Shown here: piece by piece, positions 42,882 to 52,201 of the stretch
How the letters are laid out: every line of letters begins with the position of its first letter
Position numbering within the stretch: the stretch's first letter is position 1
Assembly (NCBI GenBank): GCA_035566435.1
Contig: DATMRF010000120.1
Coordinates: 44,864 to 108,863 of the forward strand
Length of the DNA stretch: 64,000 nt
Direction of reading: 5' to 3'
Source: DATMRF01 sp035566435
GTDB taxonomy: Bacteria; Verrucomicrobiota; Verrucomicrobiia; Limisphaerales; UBA8199
The notes under the pieces: model-generated
Database searches by the model: none
What the model was told of the DNA's origin: nothing
The model's input: the letters and a program-made list of their open reading frames with translations, nothing else
Position numbers and translations under genes: made by a program

Positions 42882-45013
42882 TCAATGCTCCGGCTCTGTA
42901 TGGTTTAACTCAAGCCGAACACAGTCGTACATGATGCCCTGAGACCAACTGTTGGCGTGGGAGAGCAGTTTGATGACGTTCGTGCCGCGAGTGAGCAGGT
43001 TGGCGTCGAAGCTGAGGTCTTTTTCAACCCAATACGCCCGGATGCCATCGCGTTGCATTGCGCTTGTAGAGGGCAATAGGCCGGTATCGCCAATTGGCTT
43101 GCCGTTGGCAAAAGCCTCAACGTGGCAGCCCACATGGGTCCCGCAAAACGCCAGACGCAGGGTCGCGGTGCCGTGCGCGGGCTCCCGCAGGTCGAATTTA
43201 ATCGACCAGGTCGTGCTGCGGACATCGCCCGGCTCAAAAGGCGCTCGTGGCTGGTTCGCGGCCTCGTTCTGTTCCTCGTCCTCTCCAACCGCGGGAACGT
43301 TCCTGGTCTCGATGCGTGGCGGTTGCACGTAGTTCCAATCACGGCGCCAATCGCTCCTGCCGATGACAAAGTTGACGTTCTTCGGAAACTCTTTCGGGTA
43401 ATCGAAGTAGAGCCCCCACTGCCAGTAATGGTCGCCGTGCCTGAATTCGCGAGCGGTGCGATCGGGAAAGCCGATCTCCCAGAGCGTCCGGCCAAAGCGC
43501 AGTGGCGTCCAGACCAGTTGTCCCAGCGATCTGTTGTCGCCTGCGGTGACCGTAACGTTCGTGAGGGCGAATTCGCCCAGCATGCCATCCGCTATCGCAT
43601 GCAGCGTATAAGTGCCGGCGCGGACGTGACGAATAACGAACCGGCCTTGAGCATCCGCGCGGGTCCAAAACTGGTAGAATTTCGCGTCCCGCTGCCAATC
43701 GACATAGGGAGGAAGCCCTGCCCGTCCGTACACGTAGGCGGGCCAGCGCCCCGATGCATTGGTGTAGGGGAGGCCGGAAGCCGGAGAGTTTGTGGCCAGC
43801 CTCTTGGCCCCGAAACCAAGGCCGAGCCTCGACGGCTCATAATCCGGGGCCGCCAACCCCACCCAGATGTTGCTCATCGTGGCGCCGGGCGCGAAGGGAT
43901 CGCGGAGAACCAGTTCTCCGCTCACGCTGGCCCGCTCTGCGGAGGGAGGATAATCCGGGTCCGAAACCCAGGCGTAAGGCCACTGCCCGGTTTCCCGTGC
44001 AGCTTGCACAAGGGCGTCCTGCCACAGGGTGCGCTGAGCATTGGTGTCCGAACGAGCCAAGGTGAGCGATGAATTGCAGTACAACGCAAACGGCCCGACG
44101 ACTTTGGTCCAGGCTTCGTTCGTGGCCACCGAGATGGTCGTGCCGCCGTAGTGGCTGCCGACCCACATATTCAACAGAGTGGGCAGGCCGCCAGGATTGA
44201 CATCCAGGTGGCCGGTCAACTCAGCCTTGGTGGGGCCGCCGCCCAGATACTCGATGCTCGGGTTAATCAACCAAAGGCCAACTTTGTCCCTGGTGCTGGA
44301 CCACCCGTAAGCCGGCGTCTCAGAGAGCACCGCCGAATAGTCGTACTTGTGCTCCGCCTCACCTTTATGGACGCCAGTCGTCATTCGGCGCGCTTCTTTA
44401 ACATTCAACGGCGCTCCACGGTCCCAGTCGTAACCTCTTGGCATGAGTCGCTGGCGGTCGGCATCGACGCTTAGATAATCGAAAACGTCGGGATTGAGTT
44501 TCAGGCAATAGCGCGCTTCGCCGACCCCGAAAGCGGGGTAACCCGGCTGATGCTTCAGGGCCGCATAGACGTAGAGGCAGGACTCTCCTCGCGCCAAAGC
44601 GTAGCGATAATCCGCATCGACCGGGCGGTGGGCGAACTCGGGTCGTTGTGCAGTTGGCAGGAGATTTCGGCGCGCGAGCCGCCGTTGTCAGCGGGATTAA
44701 CGCGGACGGCGGCGGTGTTGGAAGACCCGGGGCGGCCGTTCCCCACCGAGGACCAAAAGCCGCCGTTAGCTCCGCCACGGTTGCGGCCGAGCAACTCGAG
44801 GCCTTTGTAGCCGAGCGAAACGAGTTTTCCCGACCGCTTTTCAATGCGAGCAGTGATGAGCCCATTGCCCAGAGTGAAGGAGCCGGCATCTTCGGCAAGC
44901 GTGACCTCCGTGCCGCCTGGGGACGAATCCCTCGGCGAATAGATTTCCGTCCCCGCGAAACCAAGAATCCGCGCGAACAACAATGCTAAGGCCGGGACCA
45001 GGATGCGGCGCAT
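42882..45013 (-). pseudogene. Rhamnogalacturonan lyase (PL4), frameshifted
   Basis: The N-terminal part runs from ATG 45013 (signal MRRILVPALALLFARILGF) through GSFTLGNGLITARIEKRSG. The frame is lost near 44635-44645, after ISCQLHND. The rest continues in another frame from VDADYRYALARGESCLYVYA through the catalytic, Fn3-like (GRFVIRHVRAGTYTLHAIAD) and C-terminal CBM-like domains (GRTLWEIGFPDRTAREFRHG, VNFVIGRSDWRRDWNYVQPP). PL4 cleaves the rhamnogalacturonan-I backbone by beta-elimination. If the shift is real, the product stops at 44555 without most of the enzyme. It is the last gene of the pectin array. Confidence 0.82.
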
Positions 45014-45132
45014 CGGAAGTCCAGACGGGCAGGATTGGGGTTGGTTACTGGTTTTCGTTCGAACAATAGAGCAGCTCTTGGCAGATTAGTCGCAGGGTCG
45101 CAGGACTTCGCGAGATAAGGTCATCGCCCGTA

Positions 45133-47051
45133 TTACTTCTCGTTGCACTTGTCGGAGACAGTGATGACCGCCAGCGCATTGCGTTCGTTATCAAACATGC
45201 CTCGACTCCTGATACCAGTCGCCACCGCCGGTTCCCACCAGAACACGCCTTTGCCCCGCTGATGCGGAGTCGCGAGCACGAGCCGGCTGACTTCCTCGAG
45301 GAACTCTCTTTGGCCCTCGGGCGTCTCGGGAAACGGAGCCGGTTTGGTTCTGTATTCCGCGGGCCTCCAACTGTAAGCGGTTTCAACCACGACGATGTCT
45401 TTCTGGTAGGTCTTGGCCATGAACGCAAGGTTCTCGCGCAAGTCGAGCAAAGTTCCATGCCACCACGGATAGTAAATTGGCCGATGACATCGTAAGCGAC
45501 ATCATACGAACTCAGCTTGTCGAAGAACCACTTCGTTCCCTTCAAGTCGCCGCCGCCGTCGATGTGGATCATGATGCGGGGACGCGGGCCCTCGCCGCGG
45601 CCCGCCTCGACACCACGGATGCCGGCTTTCACCAGTTCCGCGAAATTGTCCCAATGCTCGGGCAGTTTACCGTCGGGCCAAAGCAGGCCATGAATGATTT
45701 CGTTGCCTGGCTGGACCATGTCGGGCAAGACGCTGGCCTGGCGGAAGGCGGCAATCGTGTCCCGCGTGTATTCGAAAACCGCCTGCACCAATTCGGCGTG
45801 GGATTTGCCTTCCCAAGCTTTCGGGAGGAATTGCTTGGCCGGATCGGCCCACGTGTCGGAGTAATGAAAATCCAACAGAAACCTGAACCCGAGCTTCTTC
45901 GCATCTTTGGCCAGGGCGATGGTGTATTCCTGGGTGTTGGGCAACCGCGTCGGCGTGTGAAACAGCCGCAGCCGAACCCAGTTGTAACCATGGTCTTTGA
46001 AGATCTGCAGTCCTGGTTTGGCCTCGCCGCTATCCTTGAATACCCCGCCCCGGTCCTCAGCCTGCTTAAGAAACGAAAGATCGGCCCCGAAGGCGTAGTC
46101 CGACGCAGGTGCCAAGGATTGGGGCGGGGACGGCCACGTCCCCGACTGTTCTCCTTCGCCGCCTTCGCTACGGGGACGTGGCTGTCCCCGCCCCGATTCA
46201 GCAAGATACTTCACTAACTCGCAATTCTTCAGTGCTCGCAAACCCTCGAGAACACATTGAGCGTTGAGGTTTGCACCTCCCTCGTTCGTGTGGGGGTGTT
46301 CATCGCCGAACAGAGCGTTTACCTTTTCCGGCCCAAGTTCTTCGTAATGCCTGGCGACGATGTCATTCAAGTCTACGAACGCAGCCTCCTCCGCATTCGC
46401 CGCTTCACCCGCCCATTTGGTGTAGTCGTTATTCCCGCGAGCGATTTTTCCATCCTTCCAGATTTTGCGCGGCACGAGCGACAATACGATAGGCGTGGCT
46501 ACTTTCGCCTTCGCGTCGGCGATATATTTCCGCATATACCAGCCATAGGTGTGGACCGTTTCGATTGTCCCTGTGGTCTGGTTGGTGATGACGCTGGTTT
46601 CCGGGCCGGTCCCTTTCAACGACGCACGCCCCCGACCATCGGTAAGTGATCCGCCGTCGTTGTGCCCGAACTGCATCAGAACAAAATCGCCCGGCCTCCT
46701 ATCACCCAGAACTTTGTCCCAGAGTCCCTCGATCAAGAAGCTGCGGCTCCTGCGTCCTCCCAGCGCCCGGTTGAGGACGACGATCTTCGCCGGGTCAAAC
46801 CAGTTCGCAATTGGGTCTCCCCAGCCCAACTGTCCACGCGTGTGGTTGCGCACGGTCGAATCACCGATGAGGAAGAGAGCCGAGATTCTGAGCGTCTCCT
46901 GCGTACTGGGTTGTGGCTGAGCGCAGAAAGCATGGAAAGCCAGCCCGAGACCAAATAAGAGGCCCCGGAGCAGGGAATTTAGACCCCGCGAAGCGGAACT
47001 TCGCGACGTATGTAGCCTGTTTGCGCTGCAAGGCCCGCATTTATAATTCAC
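45133..47051 (-). pseudogene. Rhamnogalacturonan acetylesterase (CE12) fused to GH53 endo-galactanase, frameshifted
   Basis: From GTG 47051, residues about 55-275 form an SGNH esterase of the rhamnogalacturonan acetylesterase type: FLIGDSTVRNH (block I), ALGG (II), QFGHNDGG (III), DEHPHTNEGG (Asp/His block). After a linker encoded by an inverted-repeat element (46121-46194) comes a GH53 domain (YAFGADLSFLKQAEDRGGVF, then QPGNEIIHGLLWPDG with the acid/base Glu). At AAA 45474-45476 one base seems missing: after DVIGQF the other frame restores YYPWWHGTLLDLRENLAFM and the nucleophile VVETAYSW, ending at 45133. The unshifted frame runs to 45045 without a nucleophile. GH53 cuts beta-1,4-galactan side chains. 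Confidence 0.8.
46121..46194. repeat. REPIN-like pair of the GGGGACG palindrome (copies 5 and 6)
   Basis: GGGGCGGGGACGGCCACGTCCCC-type arm (46121-46143, 23 nt) faces its inverted partner (46172-46194) with 22 of 23 positions matching and a loop of about 28 nt. Each arm contains the 18-nt hairpin core seen at 10170. It encodes residues about 286-311 of the CE12-GH53 protein, exactly the interdomain linker. Confidence 0.82.
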
Positions 47052-47057
47052 GAGGCG

Positions 47058-50030
47058 TTAACGCCATTTTATAGGTATGATGGGCGTCAGCGTTACCGGT
47101 CCCAGCAGGCCGGAATCGGTCAACGGCCAACGTGAGGCATCAAAAGGTTTGTAATCGAGACTTACGACGTTGATGTCGTAAAAGTTCTTCCATTTCACGC
47201 TGCGCCGGTCGAGGTCGCGGATCCGGTTCGCCGAAACGTTAGTTACCTCAACTTCAAGCAGATTGTCTTTAGGCTTGAGCGTGCCGATGACGACATGGAA
47301 CGGCGGCGTGATAAGCGTCCCAAGGTCCTGGCCGTTCAGACGAACGCGAGCGCTTTGACACACTTTTCCCAGGTCCAGTTGCCAATGCTCCCACGCCATC
47401 TTGGGTTGATAAAAAGACGTGCTGTATCGAGCGGCACCCGCAAACCGCTGCGCGTTTGTATCGCTCGACTCAGTCCAGGAAACGAGTCGCTGCATTCGGA
47501 CCGGCGCCGGGAGTTCAGGACCGCCAGCGAGGAAAGTCAACTGCCACGGCCCTGGCACCTCGACTGCGGTACCGGATGGGTCCCAGTAGGTCCAGGGCTC
47601 GCCAATCGGCTCCTGCCTGGCTAAACTGCGCACGATTAAAGACTCACCTGGCTGAAGTGAAAGAAAAACCTCGGAGGCGCCCTCGGCACCGGGACGCAAA
47701 AGCGCAGCGCCCGTCCGACCCGAGAGCGGTTCCATCACCAGCGCGGACCGGACCGGTCGGGCTAGCGAGATCCAGTCCTTGATGCCGGCTTGCCGGAACG
47801 GTTGGCGATGAAGTAGTACCTTCCTCCCGCGAATGTACGGCGCACGCACATCAGCTCCGGGTGATCGAACAGCGGTTCACGAGGCACGCCCGCCGCCGCC
47901 ATTGCCGTTTCGAGGTCACCAACCAGCACACGTCCCTTCCCCAACTTCGCTTCCCTAAGGCCCGGCTTGTCGGTGTTTTCAAGCCTGAGCTCAGCGAGCA
48001 AGTGTTTGAACTCTTCGCGGCGCCGTTCGAGGTTGCCCCAGCCGGGGACATCAGCGGGCAAGCTCCCTTCGAAGACGAGGGTCGCGCCGGATTTCGCGAG
48101 CGCGAGCATCGCCCGCAACGTTTCGAGCGGAAGATGCTGCGTCAGGGGCACCACCAACACGCGAAAATTGCCTCCAGTCACTTGGATACAGCCTCTCGCC
48201 TCCCTGGCGCTGGCCAACTGGCGGTCAGAAATGTAATCGAAAGCGTAACCTCGCTTCCAAAGCTGCTCGGCGGCCCGGCCCACTGGTCGATCCTCGAACC
48301 ACTCACGGGCGTGCACCGTGAGCGGTTGAACCAGCCCGACCGGATTGTGCCAGAGGTCATGGATGGGCCAGTAGAGGAGTATGTCATTGTCCGGCTGGCC
48401 TGACTGAAGCACCGCCTGGCATCGCACGGCGTAGGCGTTCAGGGCAGGCACATCGCGCCAAATCGAGTTGCGCGGATTCATTTCATAGGAAGCATAAAAC
48501 ACCCATCCCGGCCAGGGTGCGTCATCAGGCGAATAGCAGGTGCCGTGGTAAAAAACGTGGTTGATGCCGGAGAGGAACATATCGTCCATCAGGTATTTCA
48601 TGTCCGCCAGCGTCTCGGTGAAATGTTCCTTCAACCACGTGCCGGTCTCGGCTGCGATCAGGTTATTGCCGGCGATATGCCCCGCCGACGAAGCGAACTT
48701 AGAAACCAGTTTGTTCCGGTCCTTCGAAAACATCTCGGTCTCGGGAATGTCCGCGACCGCATAAAGGTCCAGCCAATTGCCGGGCGAGCCGTGCGCTTCG
48801 TTACGTGTCAAAAACCCGTTCGCGCGCGACCACTCAGCCCACGAAGGTAAGGACTCCTCGGCCATCACGTCCGAGATGGTTTCGCGATAGTCGGCCTTTA
48901 CGCGGGCGATATGGTCGGGGTCGGTTACTATTGATTGGTGCTCAGAGCCCCGTCCGCGGTTGCTGAAGAGCGCTGGGAGTTCGGTTTGCAATCGGTAGCC
49001 CCGGCGCTTTTCGAATTGCGCAAAAAAAATCGGGTGCCCAGTCCGAGCGGTATTCGTACGGGTCGTGGTACAGGGCGCGGGGCTTTGGTCCGGTGTAGCC
49101 GCGGAACGCGTCATCGAACCATTGCAGGTAATGGCGCATCGCTTCCGGGTAGATGAGGTTCAGCATGTGTCCCCGCCCGCCGGGCGCCGCACGTTTCACT
49201 TTCTGGCCCGAAGGCCGCTGAGACACAAAATAAACCTGCCAGGAGCCCGTCGGCGGGGACCAATCGAGCCGGCCGTCGCTTTGAACGCGGTTGGTCAAGT
49301 CCAGGCACTCGCCGGTTGAGGAGAACGCCATCACGGCTTGGGCGGCCTTCAAATCGATCGCTTCAGTAAGGTTTGAGCCAGCAGTTACCTGTAAGGTTTT
49401 CACCGTAACTGACGCGTTGGCCTCCTGGTCCGTAACATGAGGTCCGCCAAAGCACCAGCCTGTGCCGGTGGTCATATCGACACCCATATCCAATCGCTGC
49501 GCTTCTCGCGCCGTAAACCCAAGCATCTCCATCCACTTTGGGCTGAGATAGTCGATGTACCGGTTTTCGTATCCTTTGGCGCCGTAGATTGGGATGATAT
49601 GAATGCCGCCCAGGCCTGCCTCGTGATATCGCTGCAATTCGCGGGTGAGATTCGTTTCATCCACGGCGCTGCCCATCCACCACCAATAGGCCCAGGGCCG
49701 GGTTTGGCGGGTGATCGCCGGCCACATGAGTGGCTCACTCGAGGCTCCGGCGGCGGCTTCGCCCGAGCACGCGTTTGCGCACCCCAGCGCGCCAATGAGC
49801 AGGAAGTTAAGAACGCCCTGCCGAGCGCTCGCGGCCAACTCCATCAATGCGGGATGCCTCCCTGTGCCGCGCAGGCGAATGCTCGAACCGACGGACAGTG
49901 ACATGACTGCATTATGCAGCCGCGAAACCCTGGGAACAAGCTCCACGCATTCCATACGCTTCGCGACAAACTCAGCGCGCTCCGGTTTGGGAGATGCAGC
50001 ATTCCAGGAGTCGTGAAAACGGGGTGTCAC
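47058..50030 (-). pseudogene. GH106-like alpha-L-rhamnosidase with two frameshifts
   Basis: The enzyme is spread over three frames. Part 1 starts at GTG 50030 (overlapping the GH39 stop) or, with a better signal (LNFLLIGALGCANA), at ATG 49904 or 49844, and contains RPWAYWWWMGSAV and the barrel start GGIHIIPIYGAKGYENRYI. The frame breaks in an A8 run at 49022-49029; removing one base restores YRSDWAPDFFAQFEKRRGYR. Part 2 runs to about 47790 (YYFIANRSGKP), where a second shift leads to IKDWISLARPVRSALVMEPL. Part 3 ends with a galactose-binding-like domain (LNGQDLGTLITPPF). GH106-type enzymes release rhamnose from pectin. Both shifts could be sequence errors. Confidence 0.78.
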
Positions 50031-51718
50031 CAGCTCAGCTCGAGGAGCGACACGGCCTGTCGGGGGAGGTTGAAACGCACGACGACGTGACCTTCCTTCA
50101 CGGGAATGGTTTCCGGCCCATGCAACTCGGCGAGTTGGCCCGCTTTTTCGAGTAGTGCGTATTGCTGGCCTGTAGGTTGCGCCGGCGAGCCCATCCGTTG
50201 CCAGGCAACGAAAGCGTTGCTGTGGTCGGCGTCGATGCGGAAATGCCGTAGCATAGCTTCGCCCTGCGCAAGTGGCAGCCCATCAATGGCCAGCTCTACC
50301 GCGGCCTTGGGGCCCGGCAAATCATCGTCGTGATAGTGCCAGGTCAGGATGAAGAGTTTGTTCTGATCGAGACTGGCCAACGCGGCTACATCCGGCTCCG
50401 CGCGGACTCCCGCCGCCAGCATGGCGGACAGCGACACCTCGTGGTCGCTGGATACGTCGAGGCGATGGCCGCCCATGCGGCTGAACATTCGGAACACGTT
50501 GAGCACCGGCTTGTCGAGGCCGTTGCTCGCCAATGAACGGAACCCGGCGAAGTAAGGCTGGTTTTCAAATTCGAAGGCCCAGGTCAGCGCGCCCTCGAGA
50601 TTCACGCCATGTTTGTCCGCCAGTTCGTATTCGCGCGCGACACACGCCGCGGTGTAGCTCGAATACATCGTGCCGTTGCGATAAGCGAGCGAGGGTCCCT
50701 GGCAGGCGGCGCAACCTTCCGGATCGGATTCGCCGATGACAATTGGCTTGCCGTTCAACTCCGGGAAAGACGCAACGATGCGAAAGCCGTCCTCCATAGT
50801 GCGAAGTTGGGCGGCGATGCCCATCCGCACGTGCCCTTCAACGTACGTGGGCGCGCCCTTGGCATGGAAAGAAACAAAATCCAACGGTGTTCCGCTCTTC
50901 CCCGTGGCGTAATTGGTGCCGCGCAAACAGTGCTCGAGAAAATTGCGGGTAAACCGCCCGCCGCTGCCCGCCGCATCCGCGCCGCCGACTCGGGCCGTTG
51001 GTAGAGCGCGCCTCACGCCGTCGATGGCATAATCGTGCAGTTTAAGGAATTCCTGGGGCGTGCCGCGCCAGTAGCCGATGTTCGGCTCGTTCCATACCTC
51101 CCAATACCACGATTCGACCTCAGCTCTGCTGTATTTCTCGACACAATGTTTTGCCCATTCGAACACCAAATCACCCCACTTTGCGTAGTCCTTCGGCGGA
51201 TACGCCCAGCCGGTGAAAATCTCGTCGTATTTCGCCGCCGGCGTCCAATGATGTCGGTAGGGCTCCGGTTGCACCGATAGCGCCTCCGGCATAAAGCCGA
51301 TTTCCACGTAGGGCCGGACCCCGCGTTGGCGATAGGTATCGAAGATGCCGTCGAGGATGGCCCAATGAAATTCGGGTTTGCCCTGGGCGTCCTCGGTGTA
51401 AACGCCGCTCGAGCCCCACTTGAGGGCAGGCGTGCCGTCACCCGAAGTGAGGAGGTTGTGCGCGCGAAAATAGACGTGGTCTGGCGCAAGCGCGCCCAGC
51501 TCGCCAATAAGTTTTTGGCCGTTGGGCATAGTCGCGTAATTCGGCTCGTCCGCGCCGAAGAAGCGCCAGATGGGTGTCAGCTCGCCTCTTCGGCGGGCTG
51601 CGTTAACCTGGATTTTGACTGGAAGCTCGTTGCTTGCAAGGCCGGGAGGTCGCGCGGCGGAAACCGGAAGTGCGATTAAGAGCCCGAGGACCAGCCCAAG
51701 GCCTTCATTCCTCTCCAT
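50027..51718 (-). CDS. GH39-type glycoside hydrolase
   Basis: ATG 51718 gives 563 residues with a signal peptide (LGLVLGLLIALPVSAA); an ATG at 51736 is the alternative. The (beta/alpha)8 domain has the clan A acid/base in WYWEVWNEPNIGYW and a nucleophile in KPIVIGESDPEG. Flanking GH39 features are FFGADEPNYATM, RPYVEIGFMPEAL and LTWAFEFENQPYFAGFRSLA. GH39 includes beta-xylosidase and related activities on plant polysaccharides; activity here is unassigned. It overlaps the cupin gene by 14 nt upstream and the GH106-like gene by 4 nt downstream. It is intact, unlike its downstream neighbours. Confidence 0.85.
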   Translation of the reverse strand: MERNEGLGLVLGLLIALPVSAARPPGLASNELPVKIQVNAARRRGELTPIWRFFGADEPNYATMPNGQKLIGELGALAPDHVYFRAHNLLTSGDGTPALKWGSSGVYTEDAQGKPEFHWAILDGIFDTYRQRGVRPYVEIGFMPEALSVQPEPYRHHWTPAAKYDEIFTGWAYPPKDYAKWGDLVFEWAKHCVEKYSRAEVESWYWEVWNEPNIGYWRGTPQEFLKLHDYAIDGVRRALPTARVGGADAAGSGGRFTRNFLEHCLRGTNYATGKSGTPLDFVSFHAKGAPTYVEGHVRMGIAAQLRTMEDGFRIVASFPELNGKPIVIGESDPEGCAACQGPSLAYRNGTMYSSYTAACVAREYELADKHGVNLEGALTWAFEFENQPYFAGFRSLASNGLDKPVLNVFRMFSRMGGHRLDVSSDHEVSLSAMLAAGVRAEPDVAALASLDQNKLFILTWHYHDDDLPGPKAAVELAIDGLPLAQGEAMLRHFRIDADHSNAFVAWQRMGSPAQPTGQQYALLEKAGQLAELHGPETIPVKEGHVVVRFNLPRQAVSLLELSW

Positions 51719-52184
51719 CGTAGTAGTTGATGTCATTGGACCGGATAATGCGGCGCTCAGGCGAACGCACCAGCCATTTCTTGCTATCAGGATAATGACA
51801 GGATTCGCCGATTGGATTGTCGGCGACGACGTACAGCACCAAATCGTCCCTCCCGTCATTGATGAGTTCGTGAGGTTGACCCGGTTCGAAGATGAAGGCG
51901 TCACCGGCCACGATAGGCGTTGTTCCATCCTGGTGCCGAACGACACCCGCGCCCGAGATCACATGGTAGAACTCCCATTGCGCGCTATGAGAGTGATAGG
52001 GACAGGCGCTCTTGCCCGGCGGAATTCGGGAAATCTCGACGTCGAACGGGTGCCGTTCCCTTAGGTCGGTCGAGTCCGGTTTTCGTCCCAGCTCTTCCGA
52101 GATTTCCTGACCGGCGCCGCCGAACTTTCCTTTCGGGGACGACCAGGTTAATTCGGGGATGTCCTTCGTGTTGACTTTGCGCAT
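51705..52184 (-). CDS. Cupin domain protein
   Basis: The 159-residue single-domain cupin has metal motif 1 CPYHSHSAQWEFYHVISGAG and motif 2 DAFIFEPGQPHELIND. It lacks a signal peptide and is therefore cytoplasmic. Genes of this kind in sugar-degradation clusters often bind or isomerise sugars or sense them, but no role is proven here. It is coupled to GH39 (14-nt overlap) and lies 17 bases after GH31. The C-terminal PERRIIRSNDINYYDGEE is unusual but well encoded. Confidence 0.85.
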   Translation of the reverse strand: MRKVNTKDIPELTWSSPKGKFGGAGQEISEELGRKPDSTDLRERHPFDVEISRIPPGKSACPYHSHSAQWEFYHVISGAGVVRHQDGTTPIVAGDAFIFEPGQPHELINDGRDDLVLYVVADNPIGESCHYPDSKKWLVRSPERRIIRSNDINYYDGEE

Positions 52185-52201
52185 ACAGACTGTGCCTTGG
52201 T

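Noticed and set aside
46987..47005. CGCGAAG-CTTCGCG hairpin in the CE12 start region
   Set aside because: Short stem, single copy in the window; not enough to add to the repeat families.
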